Of a stretch of DNA of 64,000 bases, positions 20,947 through 33,652 are shown piece after piece; positions within the stretch are counted from its first letter, which is position 1; each line of letters starts with the position of its first letter. The notes beneath the pieces were generated by a model. That model was not told the origin of the DNA. It searched no databases and saw only the letters and a program-made list of their open reading frames with translations. A program made the translations under genes and the position numbers. This stretch comes from Brachycybe producta (Eukaryota; Arthropoda; Diplopoda; Playtdesmida; Andrognathidae), in assembly GCA_036925085.1 (NCBI GenBank), contig JAUPFP010000007.1:6434228-6498227 (forward strand), written 5' to 3'.

Positions 20947-22254
20947 CCACCCCCTGAAGGTGGTTCGTTAGACTATAGGAGGTTTCTTCCACTCCACCCA
21001 CAATTTTGAGAAAATTGATATTTTTCAAGTAAATGTTTATCAAGAGAAACATTATGAAAAATTCAGTGTTTTAGAAACTAGAATAGTTGGTGATAGATAA
21101 TACTAATGATTTTTTCATGACATCTTACAAAATAAACTTGTTATGAAAGTTTGAAAAAGGTGCAAATAGCTTTTGTGAAGTGATGGTGAAACTAAAAACA
21201 TCAATATAAAAGGTTGGTAAGGGTTTACAGGAATTTTCAAGCAGAATTTTTGCAGAACTAATTGCAACATTTTGTAAGGCTTTGTATCTGCAAGCATAAG
21301 AAGTTTAAAATAAACTTAGTGCAAATTGAAATTGTTAATTTTATTTTATACTTTTAAGTTCGAAACCATAAATACAATAAAGATCTATAGGATTCCTTGA
21401 ATCTCTTGTTTCATTTCGTAGAACTACAAAATATAGAAAAAAATTCTTCTTTTCAATCAATACAAAATGATCATAAGAAATAAAGAATGTAACTTGTTGT
21501 TGTTAAAAGAAGAAGAAAAAAAACTTGAATTTCACAATGACATTTCTAGTTTTTGGCAATCGGAAATAAGTATCATCAAAAAAAAACAACAACAAAAACA
21601 AGAAAAGAAGAAGAAAAAATAAGATAAAAAAAACACAGCTTGGAATTCAATTACATTCGGTATTTTCTCTCCTGTCCAAAATGAAGACATTTTATAAACC
21701 GAGGTACAAAAAAGAAAGGAAAATAGATTTAAGTGTAATACATCTAGAAATGTGTATCTATGGAAAGGAGGAGGTGGGTTGGGGTGGGGGGGGGGTTGAG
21801 AAGGCGAAGGTCTTTAAAAACGATTTCTTTCTTTCTCTCCTTCAACATTTATTTGATACTGTCTCATAATGAAGTAAAAAAAAGCTCCAAAAAAAAATCA
21901 AAATTTCATCACCAAAAAAGGAAGGGTATCTTTTCATATTTATTAAACTTTCGAAACTCCATTTGTGAGAAAGTTGCTTTTTCCTCCTATTTCTTACTAT
22001 CTGTACTCCCGTTTCCCTCCATACGCCTCCCTTATTGGATCCCCCAACTACGGTTATAGACACAATGGGTACGTTCTTTTCATAAACATTCCTTAAACTG
22101 GCTAGAGTATGCTTGCTATGCTTAAGAACTGAACAGCCAAATCAAAAAATAGCGCCCTTTTCGCTCGTCCAGCGCATAAATTCATAAAAGCTTTCATTTT
22201 TCATTTAAGGTGGTTTTCAAGTATATCGGGGTAAGCAAAACGAAGAGAAAGAAA
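20947..22254. other. Intergenic; MITE end and homopolymer tracts
   Basis: Around 21066-21090 is a TGTTTTAGAAACTAGAA end like the MITE at 22255. A-rich and G-rich short runs near 21500-21800. No gene is visible. Confidence 0.5.
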
Positions 22255-22421
22255 TGTGTTTTAGAAACTAGAAGAGTAGCTTAATCACTTAAGGGTGTTT
22301 TCATGATGATACCTTTCAAAATAAGTTGTGTTTTTTATTAGTTTTTAATTTTTGCATCTGAAATATTCATTTTGAAATACCCTTAAGTGACTGAGCACCC
22401 TTTTTAGTTTCTAAAACACAG
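22255..22421. repeat. Short MITE with TGTGTTTTAGAAACTA ends
   Basis: The terminal inverted repeat TGTGTTTTAGAAACTA/TAGTTTCTAAAACACA encloses about 167 bp, and inner parts (CACTTAAGGGT/ACCCTTAAGTG) also pair. Related ends recur around 21066, 26502, 26773, 33482, 52562 and 62600. This is the most frequent MITE family in the window. Confidence 0.7.
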
Positions 22422-22731
22422 AATTAATTAAAATTCCCAAATCAGCTATTCATAAACCGGCTTAAAGTTGGAAGAAAAAAGTCGTCAAAAATGTTTAATT
22501 TGAACTTTTTAAAAACGCCATGAAGTTTATTTTTTTTTTAAAAAAAATCAACATAATAAATTTTAAATAACTACAATCACAAGTAATGCATTTACTAGAC
22601 AAACTTGTATAATACTTTCAATTCTTTAGCCTATCTCTGAGTGACTTAAAGATGACTTAAAGGTTCGATATTCAAATAAATTTGAGAAATAATTTTAAAA
22701 AAGTCAAACAATATTACAAACACTAATAATA

Positions 22732-22974
22732 CTACGTAGGCGAGCTTCCCACAAACCACATTGTGGCGCCATATAAAGTGATTTGATTATAGGGGAATGA
22801 TCACAATAGCCACCGTTTATTTTGCACCAAAATGGCAATGAATGGTTGAGTCCTGTAACGATCATACCACTGGCTAGCACTGACAATAGGCCATTGTTTT
22901 CAATGGTGGTCCGTGTGAAGTAAGCCGCGTCAATTACTTTGCGGCGCCACAAAGTGGTTGTGTGAAGCCGTAGA
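22732..22974. repeat. MITE with CACTTTGTGGCGCC-type inverted ends
   Basis: Left CTACG...CACAAACCACATTGTGGCGCC and the inverted right end CTACGGCTTCACACAACCAC..TTGTGGCGCC form about 35-bp imperfect inverted repeats. The 82-codon - strand ORF inside spans both arms and is not a believable gene. Confidence 0.6.
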
Positions 22975-24978
22975 TACCTCCTTTTTTTTTCCTTTTCAAA
23001 AGCACCCCCTGTAATTCATCAGTGGCAAACTAGCAATGCAGCACATTTTTTTTTAAACTAATTTATTTATCAATGTTGTTTTTTCTTCTTCCTACGATTC
23101 CACGTTTAAGAAAATAAGCAAATCAAAAAAGCTGATATTTTTATTTTGAGAATATTTTTTATTTTCTTTCTTTCAACCCCTCCCCCCCCCTTCTCTCCCT
23201 TCACATTCATTTGAATACTATATACAGTATACACATTCTATTCTATTTTATATAATGTTGCTTTTTTATGACTTAGAACGTGACAATATGTCCAACCAAG
23301 CCTTTTTCATACTAATCTATAGAGATAGAAAGAATGACTGCTGCTGTTTGCTGTATCCATGACAACAAAGCCTGACATTTATTTGATGGCTATGTGTTTG
23401 CGTCTTTTATGTATGTATACCCCAAAGGCCTCTCTACACATAGACACAGAGCAACATCCGACAATGTTATATTTCCGTACTGTTATGATGTACATGTATG
23501 TTATATTTACGTTTTTTAAGTGTTTGGATGCAATTTTACAGTTTAGAACAACTGCCTTGTCCCAACTTTTTTTTAATAACTTTCAGAAGGAACTGAAAAT
23601 GTTATAAACTAGAGGAGTAAAAAAAAACAAGCTTTGAACATTTTTATGTTTTTCATCTTAAAAATAAATAAATTTTTCATCAATATGGCATTTGGAAAGG
23701 CCAGTTATTGGGTATTAATTATTGGCTTATTAACATGTTAATTAATATTCAAATGCATGGATTTTTATATTATCTATACATTATATCGAAAAGGGAAATA
23801 CCTGAAAAATAATAATCATTTAACTACCTATGATGCCTTAACCAACTCAAACTATTATAGATGGCACACAGATCTGTATTTGCCAGTGCTGTTTGTTTGC
23901 AGTTTCCAGCATTCGTTTTACACAGTATTTTGACCTACTAATTCCAACCTAGTTCAGCTTAATAAAAAAAAAACACATTCAGATTCAACTGAAAACAGAA
24001 GCTATATTTTTTAATGACAGACAAATTAAAATATCAACTTTCTTTTAGTGACAAACTTTAAATTCATTCTCATAATCATCAGCTAACTCTTTCTAGTTGT
24101 TGACTTGAATAGTTTGTTGTCTCAAAGCTGACAAATATACTAGCCTTTACTTTAGATTCCAAGTATGCTATGCTGAATTTAATGAAGAAAAGACAAATGG
24201 GAAGAAATTCTGCACATAACATGTAAACAAACGAAATTCTATTCTGGAAATAATCCAAGTGAAATTTGCAGTTGGGAAGACACTGAAAGAAACCAGACCT
24301 ATGTAAGAAAATCTGAAGCGACGACATATAGAAAAACATAAGAGAGACAACCCCCATTGTTCTTTACACCCCCAACCGCCCACCCCTTTTTTCCCCATTA
24401 TTCAGTGATGCTTCAAATAGAAAGAAGAAAAAAAAATATATTAATTTGCGTTTGTAAAGAAAGAAGTCGTATCCTAATATATGCCTATCGCCTACACATA
24501 ATTACAAAGGAAATAAAGCATTTCGAAATGAATAGCTTTTTGCACTATTAAAAAATTTGGTCTTTTCTAGTATCTGCAAAAATTTTCATTCTCTCCTCCT
24601 CCTCCTCCTCCTCCTCTTCCAAACAAAAAAAAAGAGCAAGTGACGTAGTAAATCTTAAGAAAAATGTTTGTGAAAAGAATCTGTTGTTTTTTTTTTCTCT
24701 TATTCAACTTCATATATATAGAAAGTATTTATCATGTACTAATCGTGATCAACATCAGGGAGTCCGTTGATAATGTGGCGGTTAAAAAGCCTTAGTCCTA
24801 CTCTTTTTAATTAGTTGTTTGCCTATATGGTATTATTTTGGCCTATAGACCTGCAGCTATTGTTTGTTATTTAACACACCAGCCAATATTAACGCGAAAA
24901 ACACCTCTTTTTTTTCCTTTTAGAAGTGCGCACCTTATAATGAGAAAAATCTAATTGACTTCACTTTTACACTTTAGA

Positions 24979-25033
<55 letters not shown>

Positions 25034-26501
25034 TTCTCTCGTTGAATTGTATGACCGAGTTTAAATGTCCAAGTAAAAACAGGTCACAATTTAGATTAAA
25101 ACTAACTGGACCCCATAGTATCATAGCTTAGCTCTTATCGCCATAGGAGGGAGAAAAACGGTGCTGATTTCATATATAAAAGGTGAAATGAAAGAGCGAA
25201 GAAGAAAAAAAAAACAGCTAAATCAGCACAGATAATACCGGTACTTGTTGTTTCACAAGACAATCAAAATGTGTGGCTGTTATTTAGGCAGAAGAAAAAA
25301 AAACAAGGTGCCAAAAACTCTCATTGTTAATAGATTTTATATGGACGTGTGCCTTTCTAGATATACATGTACATGTATATGGACATATGATATCAAGAGG
25401 CCACTTATTTATGCTAATTCAATGCAAATGTATTGTTTTCTCTTTATGTATTATCTACGACAAATTTTCTATTGTGTCGCACAAATAAATATACGGCTAT
25501 AACAAGCCGAAATACAGTACACAAGTGTGGGAGGAGGATAGAGAAAAATATTTTTTTATTTCCGCCAAAGTGAAATAATCAGTCATTTCACAAAGTCACT
25601 AGTTAATTCTGAAAACTAGCTAGCTATTCGTAAAATAAATTCTCCACATTGTCTAAGAGTTATAGACAATTGTGCACAATGCCTCAAAACAACAAGTCCA
25701 TCACCAAAGACATTTCTAAAAAAAAAAAAGGGTTGTTGATGAAAGAAAATCTGCAAATTGTATGCAAATCTAGTTTCTTCCGAATTTAGTGACTTTGTAA
25801 ATTGACTAGTAATTGTATAAGTTAACTAATTTTCCATTTTGACATATGTATAAAAGATAAAGAAGTTCTTTTCATGTCAAAATATATCAAAAGCATCCAT
25901 TGTCTCTGTGCATCTCATAAAGCTAGACGGTTTCTTATTTAATTAGTTGCTGTTGTTCCCGCCATCAAAAACACAACTCCAATGAGAGAGAAAAGAGAGA
26001 GAGAGAGAGAGAGATGGAAATAGATAGATAGATTGAGAGAGAGAGATGGAAATAGATTGAGAGAGAGAGACAGAGAGCCCGTATCCAGTTTCCTTCTTAA
26101 TTCGTAATTAAAACGGCTAATTGGATTTTCCTCTTAAACCGGAGGATTGGTAGAAAATGAGGTTGAATCAATGATCGCATACATATAAAGAGGACTCCAG
26201 AGTAACCTAACAAAAAAAAACGGCTTCAACTAGAAAATAACATGAAATAAACATCCAAACATTTTTCCTATTCTCAACATAATATAAATAGAATTGGTCC
26301 ATACATGAGTGAGTTTAAAAGTTATTCAACTTTTAAACGATGAAAAAAAAAGTTTGCAAGTTTGTTAATCTGAACATATTTTGAATAAATCTCATAAGAT
26401 CTGGAAATTATTGAGTACAAACGCAATTGCGACAATAAATATTCACAAAGTGGATATAAACGTTTTTTCTTAAAAAAAACGTACATGTAATATAAGATTG
26501 T
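22975..26501. other. Intergenic with microsatellites
   Basis: Contains (CTC)n near 24592-24618, (CT)n at 24979-25040 and (GA)n/(GATA) at 25984-26078. No conserved ORF or RNA gene seen. Confidence 0.55.
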
Positions 26502-26628
26502 TAGAAACTAGAAAACTATGTAATTATTTTTATTAAATAAAACATTAAATTTTATGCATATTAAACCAGCCATGTAAAAGTTTATTTTAAAAGATATTTT
26601 CATAAAAAAAAACTATTTTAGTTTCCAA
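26502..26628. repeat. MITE related to 22255-22421
   Basis: Starts TTGTTAGAAACTAGAAAA and ends near TATTTTAGTTTCCAACAA. The interior shares AAGTTTATTTTAAAAGATAT with the family. Confidence 0.5.
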
Positions 26629-26772
26629 CAAACTTTGAAAATTTTTTTTTTTTTTGCATCTGAAAAACATTCACGTCCAAAAGTTTATATTGAGATGTTT
26701 TTTTGCACATTTGATTTTCGAAATTTGGTTATTCTGCGCTTCTGAAGCAACACGAAAAGAGAAATTGAAAAT

Positions 26773-27613
26773 GTGTTAGAAACTAGACTGGCACCTGATT
26801 AACTTAAGAGCCTAGATAAACCGCCATCTTGCTGTTTTCAGCAGACGACAGCGAGACAAATGAGTGTTACTAAAGGGTGTTACTAAACTTTCAATAAATC
26901 ACCACACAATCGCTCAATTAAAATACAGTAAAGCGCAAAATGCAATAAAAAGTATTCTTTAAGTGCTGACTTTATACAAATTTTGAAAAGCTTCTTCTAT
27001 TTTTAAACAAGGTTTAAAATCGTTCGTTTTTTTTACTCCATGTTAAATCCCCACTGGATCAAAACCCGTCTCACAAACATTTGAAGAACTCTCGTTAAAA
27101 ACGATTTAGAACAATAACAAAAAAGTTAGCACGTGCTTTCATGTATTGGCTTCACGATGTTTCCTTTTTATAAATTTTGAAAAGGTCCTTCTACTTTTTA
27201 ATAACGTTTAAAATCGTACGTTTTTTTTAACTCTATGCTAAATCTCATAGCACCAAAAAACCGTCCCACAAACATTTGAAGAACTCTCGTTAAAAACAAC
27301 TCAGTAACACAATAACAAAATAATTATTACGTGCATTAATCTATTGGCTTCATGATGTTTCCTTTTTATAAGCTTAACACGCGAAATTATTTTCTTATAA
27401 TTATTATGTGACTTCAAACCTGAAGAAAAAACGTTAAAAAAACCTTTTTAAATCAACAACGATCGCAGTGCCTACATTTGGAGAAATTTTGAATTAAATG
27501 CTATATCTAAGGCTCTTAATAATATTTCCATGTTTATATTTATAAGAAGTAAATTCTAAAAGATATTAACATGAAATACCATTAAATAATTGAGCTACTT
27601 TTCTAGTTTCTTG
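26773..27613. repeat. MITE interrupted by a TTAA-flanked element
   Basis: The outer ends TGTTAGAAACTAGACTGG (26773) and CTACTTTTCTAGTTTCTTG (about 27613) belong to the TTTTAGAAACTAG family. Between them, at TTAA, lies the 708-bp insert at 26808-27515. Confidence 0.6.
26808..27515. mobile_element. TTAA-flanked (piggyBac-like) non-autonomous element, copy 1
   Basis: TTAA (26804-26807 and 27516-27519) directly flanks terminal inverted repeats GAGCCTAGATA and TATCTAAGGCTC. TTAA duplication is the piggyBac hallmark, but the ends do not begin with the usual CC, so the superfamily is tentative. Inside are two units of a roughly 190-bp tandem repeat. No transposase. A longer copy lies at 62759-63659. 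Confidence 0.66.
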
Positions 27614-29232
27614 TTTCGCTCCTGAAAATCAGAATAACCAGAGTTCGAGAAGAGTAAATTACACTTTAAAAACCACCTCAAGCTATTAAAAAAAAAACTA
27701 CGCTTACTAGAAATACTACTGTATTTATTTACATACATTTTATCCACCTAGAACTTACTATTGAAATCATCTTAGATTCGAATATTAAAAACAGCATCAA
27801 TGCTTCTTTCTACTTTCTTTATCCTTAAACACACAACAATTCCAAAAAAATATTCAATCTATAGGAAACATATTTAAATGGAATAAATATTCTAGAATTA
27901 TTTATAGCTTGATATATATAATGGTGAAAAAATATATCTTTATAGTTTATACAGAATGTCCCTAAACCAACGCCTCAGTCTATTACCAAAGTACATACAT
28001 GTAATGTACAGTATGTATACGTCGATAGTACAGTTCCACTAGTTTAAAATTTAATATCTTACAAACTATAAAACTTAAAACAGTTATTAAAAACATATCA
28101 ACATGTACATATAGTCACACAGAAAAAATGAAATAAATTAGTCAAAAATTAATAAGGTTGTTAAATTTTTATAAATCCAAGATTTGAAGAAGTTGTTTCC
28201 CCACAGCAAAAAAACAGACCAATAACTTTTTAATTAATTATTTATAAATTTGTAAAACAACATTTTTAGATGTTTCAAATAACTCAATAGAGGCTTTAAA
28301 GGGTGTATATTCTTAATGAGTTTTAAGTCAAAGCTAGTGTGCTAAGCTTATCAACTTTTACATGAAATCAAAAGTTCATTAGATTAGCATCAACCTTTGA
28401 CTTAACAACCATTACAATTACCACTATAAACATATTGCATTTATAATTTCAGAGATATTTAATTTTTAAACAATTCACATACTGTACATTTATACTGTAA
28501 TAATATATTGGGACATTGGTTCGGCTGCATACTGTATAAAGAATCGTATTTGTGCAGATTCATTTGAAAATGAAAAAAAAAACTGTCAAAATTCATATTT
28601 TCTTTTTTCTTCTTCTCGTTCAAAATCAAATATCTCTGAAAAATAGCCCACTTTCTCAAATACAAAGATTATAGATACTACTTTAAGAAAAATAAAACTT
28701 ATTTCAATTCATTCTAGTTTTTTTTTTCCATCTACTTTCTTTGAGAGACGTGGAGTTTTTTTTAAACTTTCTTCTTTAAGACACTTCATCTGAAGCTTTT
28801 GAGATGATGGAGAAAACTTGTGACAATTGTTGAAGAAGGACTTATAAAAATGAAAAGACGTTAAAATATTGTATGTGTATTAGTTTAAAAGTGCCATGAC
28901 CAACTTCTTCACATTTGTCTCAAATATATACATATAATATACAGTATGTTGTATGTGTTTCGGTACATATGACTTGAAATAGCCAAAGGGAGAGCGAGAG
29001 AGGAGACTCCACCACCACCTACTTCATTTTCTATACTCTTCTTCTTTTTTTGAGCCTTTATATAAACTCAACTTAAAATTCTTACATAAATTGAGAACTT
29101 TCTCAAAAGATGCAGTCAGAGGATGTATAAGCAAAGTAGAAAAAAAAAATGCATCATGAATGATACGTATCGTCTGTATAAATATTATTTCGAAAGAATC
29201 CAAGTGTCTACATCGATTCATTCACAAACATA

Positions 29233-29269
<37 letters not shown>

Positions 29270-29476
29270 TATATATACAGAGAAGAAAATGTATAAAACA
29301 CATCTCTCCTTTGAAAATACATAATATCCCTTGTGAATATGTTACCATAGCATCACATACATAGATATACCGTACACAACATAGGTTTTTCTTCTTCTCT
29401 TTTAGATTACCGGTATGTCTTACTATATATAATATATATTTATTCCTGTTTATACCTATGAAGTTCTTTTATGCTT

Positions 29477-29514
<38 letters not shown>

Positions 29515-30351
29515 TCTGCTAAACTTTTTTCTGTATGTGTGTGCATTCAACAAGAGTTAAGCAGAACTTCTAGAAAATAAAAGTTGCATATTGATGCCAA
29601 CACCATAAGCTGCAATATATGTATGTATATGCAACTTAACACACAAGAAAAGTTCGCATTTTTGCTCTTTAGTTTGAAAAAAACATACATATATAGTAGT
29701 AGAGCACAAATTCAACGAACCTCTAAAGACCCTTCCACTCCCCCCTGAAAGAAAACATCCTCACTCTCGAGTCTTTTCCCATATGCACATAAGAAGTAGA
29801 ATAAAGAAACTATGAATAAGTTGGCGAAGCAAAACTAAGCTTATTCATCCACTCCAATTCATTATATACCAACAACAACCTCAGTTCTTCTTTTTTTTAC
29901 TTCATAAAAACTCAAGAGTCTTTTAAACATGCAGATATGTTATTTAAAATGCACAAATTTGATCCAAGTTTCAACATCATGTTATGTTGTTGAAAAACAG
30001 AATCCTATCATCGTCTTAACATTTATACAAGTGCTACAATACATTTTAAATATCAGATACATTCTACCTGATTTTTTTTAAAAAAATTACACAGTCCTAT
30101 AAAAGCAAAATATGTTTTTAAATAAATTTTAATCCATTGAAATAAATAACGATAAACTTAAAAATTGTTTCAACCAAAAAAAAAGTAAAGACAAAACTAA
30201 AGTAATAATTAATTCCTATATTTGCGTATGCAAAAAAAATGCATAAAATGTAGAATTTTCTGAGATAAATTGCACTTGTGTTTCATTTTTCATTCATATA
30301 TAAAGCATAATTTTATAAAAAAAAAATTGCCATTAACAATTACATTATTAT
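27614..30351. other. Intergenic with (TA)n tracts
   Basis: (TA)n at about 29231-29278 and 29484-29511; a small inverted-repeat segment near 28308-28412 resembles 33312-33437. No gene recognised. Confidence 0.55.
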
Positions 30352-30624
30352 TAGGGTTCCGATTTGTATACAATATCAAGCAAATGTGGTCCAAGAGCCA
30401 ATTATGAAGTAACAGAATCCCGTTTAGATCAAACAACAATTATGTTTTTTTTTTCAATCAAACACACTGGTTAGTAACGAGGCATCTAGCCTCAAACCAG
30501 TGTTTTGGATTAGAAAGAAAAGCAAAATTATAGTTGTTCTAATGATGATAATTACTTCAAAATTGGGACTTGGGCCACAAATTTAGACATTTTTGCTTGA
30601 TATTCCATACAAATTCAAGACCTA
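30352..30624. mobile_element. hAT-type foldback MITE, copy 2
   Basis: Flanked by a perfect 8-bp duplication ATTATTAT (30344-30351, 30625-30632). The ends TAGGGTTCC...AGACCTA are diverged from copy 1, but the ATATCAAGCAAATG inner region and the palindromic middle are retained. Confidence 0.82.
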
Positions 30625-31103
30625 ATTATTATAATTAAAATTATTATTACTACAGGTACTACTAGTAATAGCCAATCACAAATATTACATATAAAATGTT
30701 CAGTGCACTAAGTTGGAGATAGTGCCATCAGCCATCTATCTAGCAGTGGCTGGTACTTGCCTGCCGCTTGAATTTGAATAGGAGCTACACAGCATTCTGG
30801 TTGCAACTGACTCTCGAGCACGCCACTTCGATTTGTTGGTTTACGTTTCTGATCCATTTACCAATTTTTTTTATGCTTGCCGTTATTTTACTTTTTTTTT
30901 TCAGAGACACCCCTCATTAAAACTTTTAATTTATTTGCACGTTTGTTTTTGTATAGAATCTAGTTTGATTCACTTATTATATAAGTAATATACTGGTTGA
31001 AACTGTTACTTTCACGTTGCGATACGTGTATGACAAGATACTGAATTTTGTGTTTTCAGTATCAATCATACAAGTATCGCAATACATGTATCGCTGTGTG
31101 AAA
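30625..31103. other. Intergenic, no feature seen
   Basis: No gene or repeat boundary recognised between two transposon-like elements. Confidence 0.45.
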
Positions 31104-31282
31104 CTAGCCTTACGCCTCGATCGTTTTCACGGCGATAGTTCTTTCGTGAGAGTAGCTGTCATGAATGTTGCGATAATTCACTCTCACGATAGCTACTGTC
31201 TCCATGTCTCGAAGTAACGTGATAGTTCTGTCATGACAGTGATGTTTGACAGCAAATGTTTTTGAGTCAACAACAGTGTTGC

Positions 31283-31316
<34 letters not shown>

Positions 31317-31563
31317 CTCTCTCTCTCTACAGAAGCCAAATTTCTCTACAAAGTGAATTTTTTTCTACAAGTGGTCACTCAAAAACTATTATAGTTATTA
31401 TCATTGTCGCAATAGTACTATCAACTATCTAATCAAACGAGATAGTGTGATAGTGCTATCGCAACAGTGACTATCATGTGGTCTGCACGATGATAGTTCT
31501 CGCGATAGTTGCTCTCATGACAGCAACTATCGAGAAAACTATCATCGTGAAAACGAGGCTTTA
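31104..31563. repeat. Foldback element built from GATAGTT/AACTATC motifs
   Basis: The outer inverted ends contain GTTTTCACGGCGATAGTT and the complement of AACTATCATCGTGAAAAC. Inside, many GATAGTTGCT / AGCAACTATC and TCATGACAG motifs occur in both orientations, so the whole segment can fold on itself. A (CT)n tract lies at 31282-31329. No coding potential. Confidence 0.65.
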
Positions 31564-33311
31564 GAGTCTACAAAACCATTCCTTTGCAGGTTTGTTAAAT
31601 CGTTTCTCGAAATGATGTTTTAAGAAATGTACTTACTGTCACACTAAAAGGCGATTATAGTCTGGAACCACAACACCTGGACCTTAGGTACAGTATTTAC
31701 CCCTCAACATTACAGTTCATCATCAATGTCTGAATGAAAACAAACGTGACACAATATTTAAATCTACCACACAACATCACATACAAAGTGTTTGTATTGA
31801 ATTTGTAAATTATAACTTATATTTTTAGATAGAAATGTTCAACTTATTCTGGTTCAAACTTCTATTCACTTTTTAAGTGGCTTATTGCAAGCTATTTTTT
31901 TATTTCTTTCCATTTTACTTTTTATTTAAAAAAAGTGATACTGCTTTTACATATTTAAAACATGTTGTAAACAACACAAAAATAATATACATGTACATAA
32001 ATATGTAAATGCGCTTTAAAATAGGTTTTTAATACAGAGGTAGGCCAATTTTATGTCTGTATGTATGTGTGCGTACTTCTATATTAATAAATATAACAAC
32101 ATTGAAAATGAGGAAGAAAAGAAAAAAAAAAACTCACAGAAAAATCTAAAGAAAACAAACAGAAAGAAAAAGTCTTGTTTTCGTTTCAAAAAATTTTGAT
32201 GCGATTAAAGATTAAGAGAAATTGTATGAAGGACCTTCCCCCCCCCCCAACACTCTTTTATAAATATAAACTCCTTTTCCTCCATATTACACAGTCCTTC
32301 GTGAAATTATAGCCACCTTTTTTTCTATTATTATATACTGTATATATATATACAATATATAGAACTTGTACAAAGAAGAAATGTCACCATGTTGTTCTTG
32401 TCTAAGAAGTTTCTAGTCTTTATAAAACACATTAGAAAGATTTAAAAGAAGAAAGACTACACCAAAGATAATGAACTTATTGTGAACAGATGAACTGAAT
32501 ACATTTCTCTTTTATTGAAACAGTTCTTCTTTCCCATCAATTTTCTAAACATTCTATATAGTGTCTGTGTGTATACAGTATTATGTGTGTGTTTCATTGA
32601 AAATTGAATCAAAATCGTGATAGATTTGTGCCAATGGTTTTTTGTTCAATATGAAGAGAGAAGAGAAAAAACAAAACAAAAAAAGAGCTTGAAAATATAT
32701 GTTGGACATACAAGATGCCACACATACAATGTAGATTATGTCTAGGTGAAAACACATATTACTTCAATACTAGAATAGTATATAGGCCTTCGTTGCAAAT
32801 ACATATCATATATATAATATACAAAACCCATTTGAGTGATAATAACATTTTCAGTCTTATTTCACTTTCCATTTCAAGACACACAAAAAAAAAATGAAGA
32901 AATATTTAATATAAGTGTACAGAAATCGATATAACTTCCATACAACCTTACATCTGTACTTTTAAAGGCAAGTCAAAATTGTCTTATATACGCACACATA
33001 CAGTAAATACATACTGTATAAGCATACACGTATCATGTACATACACAGCCTACAAGGCACTTTTTTCGATCTTGACCAACTTAAAAAAAAAGGTAAAAAC
33101 TCAGCATTTTTTTTGTTTATAGTGTTTATTTATATAAGATGGTGCAAATAAAACGAATCATGTTTTTATTAAAAGATGATTATCTCAGAAACTACAAAAA
33201 CCAATAGATTTCAAACTAACTTGATAGTTATTTGAGAATGCATAACCTTCATGAAAACGTTTATCCAAGACAAATATTAAGCTTAATTTAAATGTGGAAA
33301 CTCTTGACGGT
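31564..33311. other. Intergenic, no feature seen
   Basis: AT-rich with short TA/CA runs; no gene recognised. Confidence 0.5.
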
Positions 33312-33437
33312 CGTATTCTTAATAGATTGTTAAGCCAATGGAAGAGCTTAAACTCGTCAATTTTTACTTGATCAAACTTCCTATCAAAAGTTAATGCGTT
33401 TAGTACTAGCGTTTACTTAGCAATCATTAAGAATACG
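33312..33437. repeat. Small MITE with CGTATTCTTAAT ends
   Basis: Inverted ends CGTATTCTTAAT-GATTG-TAAG pair with CTTAGCAATCATTAAGAATACG. About 126 bp; a diverged relative may lie near 28308-28412. Confidence 0.55.
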
Positions 33438-33481
33438 AACCTCAGCACACTCTCTAGGGAGCAACATTAAGCAAAATTTTA

Positions 33482-33652
33482 GTGTTTTAAAAACTAGAAC
33501 AGTAGTCGACAACCCACTTAATAGTATTTTCATGTTGATATGACCCAACAACAAAAAGCAGACGATATTTTTATTATTATTTTTATCCACAAAAAGTTTA
33601 TTTTGAAATAGATCATATTGAAGTCGTACAGCTACCTTTTCTAGTTTCTAAA
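33482..33652. repeat. MITE of the TTTTAGAAACTAG family
   Basis: Left GTGTTTTAAAAACTAGAACAG and right CTTTTCTAGTTTCTAAAG ends enclose about 170 bp, matching the element at 22255-22421 in size and organisation. Confidence 0.6.
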
